Below, piece after piece: positions 27,601 to 34,290 of a stretch of 64,000 bases of DNA; positions within the stretch are counted from its first letter, which is position 1; the number at the start of each line of letters is the position of its first letter. A program made the translations under genes and the position numbers. Below the pieces are notes generated by a model. It saw nothing but the letters and a program-made list of their open reading frames with translations, was not told where the DNA came from and searched no databases. The DNA comes from Streptomyces sp. TN58 (lineage in GTDB: Bacteria > Actinomycetota > Actinomycetes > Streptomycetales > Streptomycetaceae): positions 5,990,001 through 6,054,000 of the forward strand of contig NZ_CP018870.1 of assembly GCF_001941845.1 (NCBI RefSeq). The letters are read 5' to 3'.

Positions 27601-29103
27601 ACGGGCACGGACGACAGCGCGACCCGTCTCACCCACATCGGTGCCCGTGAGTACGAACCCGCGAACGGCCGGTTCATCAGCGTCGACCCGATCATCGACA
27701 TCACCAACCCGATGCAGATGAACGGGTACGTGTACGCGAACGGCGACCCGGTCAACCAGATGGACCCCACCGGGCTCGAAAGCTGCTACCCGAACTACTG
27801 CGCCGGCACCAACGGCACCTACGGGGACTACAAGGAGGAGAACGACCCGGAGGTCGAGCGGAAGAGGAATTCGGGGGGCGGCCCCAAGGGTGGCCCCAAG
27901 GGCGGTTCGAGCGGCGGCACCAAGAGCACCGTCAAGCTGGTCCTGGCAGGAAAGACCCTTCCCACTCAGGAGCAACTGCTCGCGCAGGGCTATTGGCCCA
28001 CCCGGACCTACCAGGAGAACCTGGGGCGCTGGGCGAACGGATACTGCTCATCCAGCGGTGCTGCGGAGAGGCAGGAGTTCTGCGACACGGCGAGCAGAAT
28101 CGGCCTTACCAGTCCCAGTGGCGACTGGATGGAGGCGCTGGGAATTCGAAACCTCTGGGAATGCGCCAAGGACGTCGGGTGGAACAAGAACTGCGGAATG
28201 GCCGCCGTGGACGTGACGATCACGATCGGAACGGGTCTCGTCGGCAGGGCCGCGAAAGCAGCAAACGCAGGCAGGGCGGCGACCGGAGCGGCGGTCAATG
28301 ACGCCGTCGACGTAGCCATCGCCTGCCTCAGCCGCAACAGCTTCACCGAAGACACGCCCGTCCTGATGGCTGACGGCACCACCAAGGAGATCGAGGACGT
28401 CGAAGTCGGAGACAAGGTCCTGGCCACGGACCCGGTGACGGGAGAGACCGTACCGAAGACGGTCACCGCCGAGATCCTGACGAGAGACGACAAGCAATAC
28501 GTCGACCTGACGATCGGGGCCGGGGAAGTCGACCCCGTCATCACGACGACGGCGCACCACCCGTTCTGGTCGATGTCTGCAGGTGCCTGGGTCGATGCGG
28601 GTGACCTCAAGGCCGGCATGACCCTGCGCACGGACGACGGGCGCGCGGTCTCCATCGCTCGGACCCGTTCCTACCGTGCGGACCAGACGACGTACAACCT
28701 GACTGTTTCCGACCTCCACACGTATTATGTACTCGCCGGGAACATGCCAGTACTGGTTCATAATGACGGTGGCAGTGATCTGGTAACCGTGGGGCGCTGG
28801 ATGTCGACGGAGGAGCATCAGAAGATGCTGCATACGGGAATGGTTCAGGCGGGGGCGGGGGACAGGACCTTCGTGGTATATCCGGCCAGTCCCGATGCAT
28901 ACATTTCTGCGCGACCTGGTTCCGTCTATGTAGAGTTCGATGTGCCGCACTCTCTTCTGTCTCCGGGTGGAAGACCAGGTGACTACAAGCTCTCCGGTCC
29001 GGCATCTCTTGACGCTCGACTTGCAGCCAAGAAGGGCCTGCCGGCGCCGCAGTTGCCGGCAGCCGAAAATATTCGACTCGGAGGTGGATCGGGATGCCCC
29101 TAG
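21652..29103 (+). CDS. Secreted RHS polymorphic toxin with lectin, HINT and TreTu-like domains
   Basis: A 2,483-residue exported toxin. A long Sec-type signal peptide (about 1-48) ends LLPAPAWAAPP. An SpvB/TcdB-like N-terminal region (about 220-700) is followed by many YD/RHS repeats (about 1000-1750, for example YDARGRLIGASDPDLG). A ricin-type beta-trefoil lectin (about 1754-1863; AGKCLDVDGGNSADGTPVQV, AQKWTL, AQQWVF) is inserted among the RHS strands. The RHS core motif YVYANGDPVNQMDPTGL is at about 2026-2042. A pretoxin HINT domain (about 2230-2372) runs from NSFTEDTPVLMADGTT to VLVHND and should release the tip. The last about 110 residues, with VGRWMSTEEHQKML and PGSVYVEFDVP, resemble TreTu toxins, which ADP-ribosylate EF-Tu. 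The tip codons are clearly lower in GC. The ATG was chosen ahead of the signal peptide. The immunity gene overlaps its stop. Confidence 0.93.
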   Translation: MSPLSANNFRLPGNRRARARRARLAGRTGITLSVVLAATLLPAPAWAAPPGDRTGVQLPGLQQDIKAKIDQVAAAKLQGWDGGAAAPPPGYEPSRVTPPAAGAEPVALNPENGNQLVQAGGLPISIGKASPTESNPTPPAPAGTWLVAVEARTVTESAGIDGAIIKVTPPAGSSTPVDVQLDYKKFEDLYGTEWATRLELKQLPECFLTTPELPQCSAAVDVPSTNDPHAGTVRATVDPVAVPAQGLRTMTGGGGAMVLAASDGGSGAGGTYKATSLSPSGSWSAGGSGGGFSWTYPLTVPPNPAGPEPKIAFSYSSQAVDGKTSVANGQGSWIGDGWSYEPGYIERRYRACSEDRDASGGAPNNDNSTDKKKGDLCWAGDNLVMSLGGTTTELVRDAASGQLVPAADDGSKIERMSGSANGAKDGEYWVVTTRDGTRYHFGRHNVGTHGDGASPLTVTDSVFTVPVFGNHLGEPCHQAAYANSSCRQAWRWNLDYVEDVHGNAMVIDWQPEQNRYAKNAKFKEKNAAEVGYTRGGNPTRILYGLRADNLAGNPAGRVEFTLAERCIEEGGVKCGNDQFDSKNYGDKQPWWDTPSTLHCKMDAESCYVSAPTFWSRKRLTGVTTYGQRTEGSTALSKVDHWSLTQSFPKQRTDTHPPLWLESITRTGYGTARDSSDNLIGIPLPPVSFLANAQDMPNRVAKSASDATPDYDRLRVETIRNETGGETYVDYSAPCAVGASHPKPEANTTRCFPVHWSPDGDLEKPPLEWFNKYVVEKVVEKDRVARQPDVTTSYTYEGDAAWGKDTDEFTKPELRTYSQWRGYASVVVTKGVTANAGKPDATEQSQTRTRYFRGMSGDGGRAKVRVKDSTNAEDLGEDLLQLQGQAAETITYTKAGGSVSSRVINWPWSQRTATRPRRGTTDLEAFRTGTARSDAFQSIEGGTRMVRTQNTFDEEAYGLPKTAQAEVLTSNGTGWTSSEQNCTTTTYVHNTAKHIIGLAQRTRSTVGDCGKADTGQVLTDTRTSYDALNAFGTAPVKGLPVQVDTLDGAGTGWITTARTEYDALGRPTKVYDAAGNPTSTTVSPPTGPVFSTMITNALGHTVTAKSDPGRGSVLESTDANGRKVSTAYDALGRTTGVWTPSRKPGTDKAAFVFSYDISVHMPPTVISGALRDNGTYENTVTVYDGLLRPRQTQKEALGGGRLITDTLHNASGAVRQTNNAYYAEGEPDKKIFVPETVFHIPNATATAYDGLGRAVRSTTLHEGTPHHSAVMTYGGNWTIQRSGMSADGTTPLPGSEATRTWTDALNRTTLIQKFAAVDLTTSTDTKYAYDVRGKLAKVTDAVGNDWTYSYDARGRLIGASDPDLGISSFGYNNLDQQVWAENAAGQKTFTNYDKLNRKTAEVEDAPNGTPVATWSYDTLPGAKGQPVASTRRTGDVTVTSKVTGYDSEYRPTGTTLTIPDGAATKGLAGTYAYTTTYTPTGKVQSTTVPATPGGLAAEKLITRYNEEGAPITMSGLSWYTAETVFSPFGEVLRTASGKAPHRVWTTNLHDSATGRVTDTIADRETAGPNRINARSYKYDVAGKITSVTDSQAGGRVDRQCYTYNTLGQLTKAWTGKTENCAGPSLNDVTPGPDGDGYWQEYEFDAIGNRTKLVNRDLTNAALDDTTTYSYGVQVAGNGTLPPVKAHPHALTEVKQTTKSQNSTVTSLSMYGYDSAGNTTRRTIDGDTQVLNWDRRNKLASATSPGIGAVSVTSLAGKCLDVDGGNSADGTPVQVMSCNESKAQKWTLSGDTVKALGKCLTAKDGKARLYTCDGGKEQKFTSRPDKTLYNQATEQCVTVPNDNAADGNDLHIYTCAAGAAAQQWVFSGSSTSYIYDASGNRIIQETGSSRTLYLGEAEVTVNLAGQAVDAVRYYTGVGAHTTVRQTKGKTTGHALTVLLNDRQGTATTMVEQAADQKVTHRKADPYGNPRGPQVGNWAGRRDFLGTGTDDSATRLTHIGAREYEPANGRFISVDPIIDITNPMQMNGYVYANGDPVNQMDPTGLESCYPNYCAGTNGTYGDYKEENDPEVERKRNSGGGPKGGPKGGSSGGTKSTVKLVLAGKTLPTQEQLLAQGYWPTRTYQENLGRWANGYCSSSGAAERQEFCDTASRIGLTSPSGDWMEALGIRNLWECAKDVGWNKNCGMAAVDVTITIGTGLVGRAAKAANAGRAATGAAVNDAVDVAIACLSRNSFTEDTPVLMADGTTKEIEDVEVGDKVLATDPVTGETVPKTVTAEILTRDDKQYVDLTIGAGEVDPVITTTAHHPFWSMSAGAWVDAGDLKAGMTLRTDDGRAVSIARTRSYRADQTTYNLTVSDLHTYYVLAGNMPVLVHNDGGSDLVTVGRWMSTEEHQKMLHTGMVQAGAGDRTFVVYPASPDAYISARPGSVYVEFDVPHSLLSPGGRPGDYKLSGPASLDARLAAKKGLPAPQLPAAENIRLGGGSGCP

Positions 29104-29411
29104 GGGTTTCTCTGCTGGCAAGTGCGCAAGAATGGATCCATGCGTGCAGTGACGAGGTGCGCCAAAGCGGTGTAGCGATGGAGATCAATAATTCTCCTGT
29201 CGATCGAGATCTGCGATCCATTCAGTGGATTCTAGAAAGCTCGGACAAATTTGGAGAGATTATTCTCTGGGAGAGCGGGGAAGCTGAGGTCAGCTTCGCC
29301 GTAATCGAGACGAGCGAGGTCCGCGCCGAGCATCGCGCTATCACGAGCCGGGCAGAGCTCGAAGATGTCTTGACGGAAGTCCTGCAATGGGTGATCGGTT
29401 CGTGTGATTGA
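29094..29411 (+). CDS. Probable immunity protein (TriTu-like) for the RHS toxin
   Basis: A 105-residue acidic cytoplasmic protein beginning MPLGVSLLASAQEWIHACSD. It starts inside the toxin gene (10-bp overlap) behind a GGAGGTGG ribosome site, the standard arrangement for polymorphic-toxin immunity genes that must be made together with the toxin. Its GC content is about 50%, far below neighbouring genes and similar to the toxin tip, so tip and immunity probably arrived as one module. TriTu is the name I recall for the partner of TreTu. The family match is from memory; position and composition are direct evidence. A strong terminator follows. Confidence 0.75.
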   Translation: MPLGVSLLASAQEWIHACSDEVRQSGVAMEINNSPVDRDLRSIQWILESSDKFGEIILWESGEAEVSFAVIETSEVRAEHRAITSRAELEDVLTEVLQWVIGSCD

Positions 29412-29435
29412 GTACTGATCATTCGTTCCGAAAGA

Positions 29436-29479
29436 CCCGGAAGCCCCGCCGGAGTGGAATCTCCGGCGGGGCTTCCGGG
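29436..29479. terminator. Perfect 19-bp hairpin after the toxin-immunity genes
   Basis: CCCGGAAGCCCCGCCGGAG (29436-29454) pairs perfectly with CTCCGGCGGGGCTTCCGGG (29461-29479) around a TGGAAT loop. It ends the toxin transcript and probably also the leftward remnant that follows. Confidence 0.85.
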
Positions 29480-29508
29480 CGTCTTGCCGGCAGTAGTTGA
29501 CGGCAACG

Positions 29509-30230
29509 TCAGCGGACGAGCGCTGCACAAAGCGGTGGCTCGTCGCCGTCGTCGGGGACGGTGGCTGCCTCGGAGGACTGTCCGAGGGTGCGTCCGAGGA
29601 GGTCGATGGCGTCGCGTTGGAGGCGGAGCCGGACGTGTGCGTGGACGGTGGCGGTGACGCCGATGTGGGCGTGGCCGAGGAGTTCCTTGATCACGACAAG
29701 GTCGAGCCCTGTTCCAGGAGCAGGGTGGCGGTCGAGTGCCGGAGGTCTTGGAAGCGGATGCGTCGGAGTGCGGCCAGGTCGAGGAAGCTGCGGGAGCGGC
29801 GGGTGAGGTTGACCGGGTCGAGAGGTTGGCCGGTAGGGGTGGCGAAGACGAGGCCGCTCTCCCGCCAGGCTGACCCCGCTGTCCCGCGCCTTGTCCTGCT
29901 GGTATTTGTGCTCCTTGAGGGAGCGCAGCCATTCGGTCGGGAGCGCGATACGGCACTCAGACGCCCGGGTTTGGTGGGCAGACGCGTGAGGCCGCCGGTG
30001 CGGGTCCGCTGGAGCGAGCGCCGGACGCTGGCCGTTCCAAATGTGAGGTCGAGGTCTTCCCAGAGGAGGCCCAGGAGTTTGCCCTTGCGGAGTCCGGTGC
30101 GCAGGGCGAGTTCGTACAGCGCGTGGAGCCCGTCCGAGCGGGCGGCGTCGAGGAACTGACGAGCCTCCGTCGCAGGGAAGCGCCTGGGCTGGTGCTTGAG
30201 CCGCTGAGCGAGGGCTGAAGGACTTTCTCG
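29509..30230 (-). pseudogene. Decayed tyrosine recombinase (integrase)
   Basis: Integrase segments appear in order but in alternating frames: EARQFLDAARSDGLHALYEL, LRTGLRKGKLLGLLWEDLDL and LQRTRTGGLTRLPTK in one frame; RASECRIALPTEWLRSLKEH in another; GLVFATPTGQPLDPVN and RFQDLRHSTATLLLEQG back in the first; then LVVIKELLGHAHIGVTATV in the second. At least three frameshifts are needed to join them. The catalytic Arg region (LRTGLRKG) and HxxR-like RHSTATLLL are still visible, but the nucleophile position, normally Tyr in TATVYAHV, is His here (codon CAC). The gene is therefore dead twice over. The N-terminal arm-binding domain is missing. It marks a former phage or integrative element beside the toxin locus. 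Confidence 0.85.
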
Positions 30231-30530
30231 GCGGGGAACCGCCAGGCGTGTCGAGATCACCCTCACCGCCGATGGCGGGGCCGCGTCGCCGGCGACGGTA
30301 CGGGGCCCGCAGTCGGGCACGCCGGCCATGGCGATGGCCCTCCGTTGGTGACTCGGCCAACCGAGCATGGAGGCATTGCCGAGTGCCTAGCTGGCCTGTC
30401 GGTCGGCGTGGACTTTGCGGCTCGCCGGAGAAACGGGTGGAGACCATGCGTGGCGGCGCGACGTGTTCTGGCGGGGGCGGGGAGTCTGGTCCCGCAGGGA
30501 CGAGGACCACCGAGCGAGGAGCGCAGAGGT
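30231..30530. other. Intergenic stretch without a recognisable gene
   Basis: Between the integrase remnant and the DHFR-like gene no reading frame, tRNA or clear repeat could be supported. It may contain the degraded N-terminal part of the integrase. The last 20 bases carry GAGGAG, the ribosome site for the next gene. Confidence 0.4.
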
Positions 30531-31154
30531 ATGGCCGAGCTGACACTGACCACCTTCGTCACGCTGGACGGCGTGATGCAGGCGCCGGGCGGGCCCGACG
30601 AGGACCGCAGCGACGGGTTCGAGTACGGCGGGTGGGCAGCGCCGTACATCGACGAGGGGATGGGGGAGTTCGTCACCGAGGTGTTCGGCCGGGCCGGGGC
30701 GTTCCTGCTCGGGCGGAAGACGTACGAGATCTTCGCCGGCTACTGGCCGGAGCACGACGAGCCGGGCGACCCGGTGGCGGGCGGGCTGAACCGGCTGCCG
30801 AAGTACGTGGCCTCGACCACCCTCAAGGAGCCGGCCTGGGGGCCGGCGACCGTGCTCGACGGGGAGCACCTGCAGAGCGAGATCGTCCGGGTCAAGGACG
30901 CGCTGGAGGGGGACCGGGAGCTCCAGGTGCACGGCAGCGGGCAGCTCGCGCAGTGGCTGCTCGCCCGGGACCTGGTCGACGAGATCAATCTGCTGGTCTT
31001 CCCCGTGGCGGTGGGGGCCGGGCGCCGCCTCTTCCCCACAGGCGGCCTGCCGACCGCCTACGAGCTGACGGGCTCCCGTACGACGTCGGCCGGTCTGGCC
31101 ATCCACACGTACCGGCCCACGGGCCGGGCCTCCTTCGGCACCGTCGGCAACTGA
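30531..31154 (+). CDS. RibD C-terminal/dihydrofolate reductase-family protein
   Basis: A 207-residue protein of the RibD_C (DHFR-like) fold, beginning MAELTLTTFVTLDGVMQAPG. It shows FLLGRKTYEIFAGYW, KYVASTTL, the NADP-binding HGSGQLAQWLL and LLVFPVAVGAGRRLF. Members are small NADPH-dependent reductases of mostly unknown substrate and are common as single genes in Streptomyces. ATG is chosen because GAGGAG lies 9 bp upstream; the longer frame is a GC-bias extension. It sits between two gene remnants but is itself intact. Confidence 0.92.
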   Translation: MAELTLTTFVTLDGVMQAPGGPDEDRSDGFEYGGWAAPYIDEGMGEFVTEVFGRAGAFLLGRKTYEIFAGYWPEHDEPGDPVAGGLNRLPKYVASTTLKEPAWGPATVLDGEHLQSEIVRVKDALEGDRELQVHGSGQLAQWLLARDLVDEINLLVFPVAVGAGRRLFPTGGLPTAYELTGSRTTSAGLAIHTYRPTGRASFGTVGN

Positions 31155-31160
31155 GAGGGC

Positions 31161-31510
31161 TCACCCGGTCGGATGCCACCGGAACCAGTGGTCGAGTCCG
31201 TCGGCGTGGTAGCGGCCGCCCCCGTCGAATCCCAGCTCGCCGATCAGGCGACGCGCTTCGGCGGACGGCCGTCGGTGCGGGCCGAGGAGATGCGTCAGCT
31301 CGTCGTGGCGGGCGCCGATGCCACCGAGGCCCGGATGGCTTTCGGGGTCGGCCGCACCGGCTCGTAGCGCTGGTTCCAGGTGGCGAAGACCGCCCACTGT
31401 TCGCACTCCAGCGCCGCGGCGCAGCGCCCCCGTCGTACAGGTCGAGCGCGCCGTACACGCGCCGGAAGCCCCGCGCGATCAGCTGCTGCTCGTCCCGGGC
31501 CCCGGCCACG
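31161..31510 (-). pseudogene. Frameshifted remnant of an unknown protein
   Basis: Protein-like stretches lie in three successive frames: RGFRRVYGALDLYDGGA, then ALECEQWAVFATWNQRYEPV with PTPKAI, then ARHDELTHLLGPHRRPSAEA to a stop after HWFRWHPTG. Joining them needs two frameshifts. It begins a few bases after the stop of the 122-residue gene upstream, so it may have been the second gene of that unit. The family is not recognised. Sequencing error is an alternative explanation. Confidence 0.5.
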
Positions 31511-31514
31511 CGGC

Positions 31515-31883
31515 CTACCGCCGGTCCAGGGCCAGTTGGACCACGCGGCCCTCGCGGAGGACCAGGAGGTCGGGGGCCTCGTGCTCGTAGTGGCGGATGC
31601 GGCCGACCGGGCCCGGCGGGCGGATGTGCGGGGCCAGGAGCAGCAGGAGGTCCTCCAGCTCCGGCAGCTGCTCCTCGTGGATCTCCTGGCGGGCCGTCAG
31701 GGCCCAGCCGCCGCGTTGCGCCGGGCCGAACTCGCCCACGAGCATGCCGCCGACGCGCCACGCCGGGCCGTGGTGGGAGAGCAGCCCGTCCCCCGTCAGC
31801 TGGCGGCGCACCTCCGCGAGTACGGGCTCGGGCGTGCCGTCCAGCAGGTCGAACGCCAGATCCACGGCGTAGAGATCAGCCAT
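31515..31883 (-). CDS. Hypothetical protein (122 aa)
   Basis: A 122-residue protein beginning MADLYAVDLAFDLLDGTPEP, acidic and mixed alpha/beta, with VGGMLVGEFGPAQRGGWALT and a C-terminal strand pair LLVLREGRVVQLALDRR. No signal, membrane segment or catalytic motif is visible. Homologues occur as small orphan proteins in Streptomyces as far as I recall, but no function is known to me. The ATG at 31883 lies 133 bp from the divergent EamA gene. A frameshifted remnant lies directly downstream. Confidence 0.7.
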   Translation of the reverse strand: MADLYAVDLAFDLLDGTPEPVLAEVRRQLTGDGLLSHHGPAWRVGGMLVGEFGPAQRGGWALTARQEIHEEQLPELEDLLLLLAPHIRPPGPVGRIRHYEHEAPDLLVLREGRVVQLALDRR

Positions 31884-32016
31884 GGGCCCGATGCTACGGG
31901 TCGGACGTGAACGGCCCGGAAACAGGTCGCCCCGCATGATCGGCTCCGGTACGGTGTGCCCCGCAACCGTGCGAGCCGTCGACGTCTCCACCTCCCGAGT
32001 GTCGTTGGAGACCACC

Positions 32017-32967
32017 GTGGCCGTCGCCTCACCGCCCGTTCTGCAAGCCGCGCCCCGCCGGGCCTGGGCCGCCGATCTGCCCGTGCTGGCCGTCGCCGTC
32101 GTGTGGGGCGGCAGCTACCTCGCCGCCAAGGGCATCACCACCGCGCACACCGTGATCGCCGTACTGGTGCTGCGGTTCGCGCTCGTGCTGCCCGTGCTCG
32201 TCCTCGCCGGGTGGGCGCGGCTGCGTGCGCTGACCCCCGCCCAGCTGCGCGGCGCCGGGCTGCTGGGGCTCGTACTCGGCGGGATCTTCCTGCTGGAGAC
32301 CTACGGGGTCGTCCACACCTCCGCCACCAACGCCGGGCTGATCATCAGCCTGACCATGATCTTCACCCCGCTCGCCGAGGCCGCCATCAGGAAGCAGGCA
32401 CCGTCCGCCGGGTTCCTCGGGGCCGCTGGTGCGTCCGTCCTCGGCGTCGTGCTCCTCACGCAGGGCGCGGGGGCCGGCTTCAGCGCGCCCGGCCCCGGTG
32501 ACCTGCTCATCCTCGGAGCCGCGCTCGCCCGCACCCTGCACGTCCTGCTGATGGCCCGGGTCGAGGACGTCCAGGGCGCCGACCCCCTCTCCCTGACCAC
32601 CGTGCAGCTCGGCGGCGCCGTGCTCGTCTTCGCCCTGCTGGCCGCCCTGCCCGGGACGGGCGCCACCCCGTGGGCCGCCGCAGCCGACTTCGGGCCCGCG
32701 CAGTGGGCGGGACTGGCGTTCCTCTCCGTCTTCTGCACGCTCTTCGCCTTCTTCGTGCAGATGTGGGCCGTACGGCGTACCTCGCCCTCCCGGGTCAGCC
32801 TGCTGCTCGGCACCGAGCCCCTGTGGGCCGCCGCCGCCGGCATCGCCGTCGGCGGGGAGCACCTGGGCCCCCTCGGCTACGCCGGAGCCGCGCTGGTCCT
32901 CGTCGGCACCGCCTGGGGGCGCCGGGCGGTCACCCGGGCGCCGGTCACCCCGGCGCCCGCCGCCTGA
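32017..32967 (+). CDS. EamA-family (DMT) transporter
   Basis: A 316-residue inner-membrane exporter of the drug/metabolite superfamily with ten membrane segments in two EamA repeats. The first begins VLAVAVVWGGSYLAAKGITT with the family WG motif and the segment TSATNAGLIISLTMIFTPL; the second is around GDLLILGAALARTLHVLL and ends SLLLGTEPLWAA and GYAGAALVLVGTAW. GTG is chosen because GGAG lies 6 bp upstream. Relatives export amino acids or other metabolites; the substrate is unknown. Confidence 0.93.
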   Translation: MAVASPPVLQAAPRRAWAADLPVLAVAVVWGGSYLAAKGITTAHTVIAVLVLRFALVLPVLVLAGWARLRALTPAQLRGAGLLGLVLGGIFLLETYGVVHTSATNAGLIISLTMIFTPLAEAAIRKQAPSAGFLGAAGASVLGVVLLTQGAGAGFSAPGPGDLLILGAALARTLHVLLMARVEDVQGADPLSLTTVQLGGAVLVFALLAALPGTGATPWAAAADFGPAQWAGLAFLSVFCTLFAFFVQMWAVRRTSPSRVSLLLGTEPLWAAAAGIAVGGEHLGPLGYAGAALVLVGTAWGRRAVTRAPVTPAPAA

Positions 32968-33042
32968 GCGTGGCCGGAAAGGGCCGCAGCCGACCGGGGA
33001 CCACCGCCATAGGGTGGCCGGATGCCCTGCTCACCGATCCGG

Positions 33043-34059
33043 TCACCGCTCCGCCGGCAGGTCCGGGAGCTCCTCCAGCCGGACCCGGCGCCGCTCCCGC
33101 CGCGACAGCTCGCAGGCCTCCGCGACGCGCAGCGCGGCCAGGGCCTCCCGCCCGTCGCAGGGGTTGTCCGTCTCGCCCCGCACCTGCCGTACGAAGGCGT
33201 CCAGCTCGGCCTCGTACGCCGGGCCGAAGCGCTCCAGGAAGCCGGTCCACGGCTTGCTCGCCGCCGGCGGCCCGTTCGGTTCGGTCGAGGCGATCGGCGT
33301 CCGGTCGTCCAGTCCCGCGGAGACCTGGTCGCGCTCCCCGGAGAGCTCCATCCGCACGTCGTAGCCGGCGCCGTTGCACCGGGTGCCCGTGGACGTGACC
33401 AGGGTGCCGTCGTCCAGGACGAGGACCGCCGCCGCCGTGTCGACGTCCCCCGTCTGCCGGAACTGCGGCGGACCGGCGTCCGACCCGGCCGCGTACACCT
33501 CCACCACCTCGTGCCCGGTCACCCACCGCACCATGTCGAAGTCGTGCACCATGCAGTCCCGGTACAGCCCGCCCGAGGTCGCCAGGTAGTCGGCGGCCGG
33601 CGGCGCCGGATCCGACGTCGTCGTCCGTACGGTGTGCAGCCGGCCCAGGGCGCCCGAGCGAACCAGTTCCCGGGCCGTGCGGTAGCCGGCGTCGAAGCGG
33701 CGCATGAAGCCCACCTGCAGCAGCCCGCCCAGGGCCGCCACCTCGCGCAGTACCGACAGGGTGCGGTTCAGGTCCGGGGCGACCGGCTTCTCGCAGAACA
33801 CCGGGAGCCCGCCGCGTACCGCCCGTACCACCAGCTCCGCGTGCCCGTCGGTGGAGGAGGCCACGACCACCGCGTCCACGCCCCAGGTGAAGACCTGCTC
33901 CACGGAGGGCGCGGCGGTGGCCCCGAGCCGGTCGGCGAGGCGTGCCGCCCGCGCGGGATCGGAGTCGGCGAGCAGGAGCGAGCCCGCCTCCGGATGGCGG
34001 GCGAGCGTCGCCGCGTGGAACGACCCGATCCGGCCAGTTCCGATGAGCCCGATGCGCAT
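33043..34059 (-). CDS. Gfo/Idh/MocA-family oxidoreductase (inositol 2-dehydrogenase-like)
   Basis: A 338-residue NAD(P)-dependent dehydrogenase. The Rossmann motif is GLIGTGRIGSFHA (about 4-16), then EKPVAPDL with the catalytic Lys, and GGLYRDCMVHDFDMVRWVTG with the conserved Asp and His of the EKP family. It resembles myo-inositol or scyllo-inosose dehydrogenases (IolG-like). It is divergent from a sugar ABC transporter and ROK kinase operon across 230 bp, so it probably oxidises the sugar or cyclitol that operon imports. The ATG has only a weak AGGT-type ribosome site. Confidence 0.92.
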   Translation of the reverse strand: MRIGLIGTGRIGSFHAATLARHPEAGSLLLADSDPARAARLADRLGATAAPSVEQVFTWGVDAVVVASSTDGHAELVVRAVRGGLPVFCEKPVAPDLNRTLSVLREVAALGGLLQVGFMRRFDAGYRTARELVRSGALGRLHTVRTTTSDPAPPAADYLATSGGLYRDCMVHDFDMVRWVTGHEVVEVYAAGSDAGPPQFRQTGDVDTAAAVLVLDDGTLVTSTGTRCNGAGYDVRMELSGERDQVSAGLDDRTPIASTEPNGPPAASKPWTGFLERFGPAYEAELDAFVRQVRGETDNPCDGREALAALRVAEACELSRRERRRVRLEELPDLPAER

Positions 34060-34290
34060 GAACTCAACCTGGCCCCACCAGGGGAACCTGTCAATCCGCT
34101 CGCAACGGATCTGCGATCTTCGCGTGCCGATCCGCCATCCCGCCGTGTCGGTCTGCGCGTGCATGCCCCGATGGCCCTTCATGGTCCACTGTGGCGGATA
34201 CTGGGCGGCTGAAACCGGAATGACCGAATGATGACGGACGGCATGACAGCCGGGACGACGACGAGACGGACGAGGGAAGGGCGCGGCGAC
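34060..34290. promoter_or_regulatory. Divergent control region of the sugar-uptake locus
   Basis: 231 bp between the dehydrogenase and the binding-protein gene. A small palindrome, ATCCG-CTCGCAA-CGGAT, lies at 34094-34110, just behind the dehydrogenase start, and GATC-TGC-GATC follows at 34108-34118. Either could be an operator for a sugar-responsive repressor. No -10/-35 pair is convincing. Confidence 0.35.

Noticed and set aside
30231..30530. tRNA or attachment site next to the integrase remnant
   Set aside because: No cloverleaf, CCA end or T-loop pattern could be found. The degraded region offers no support.
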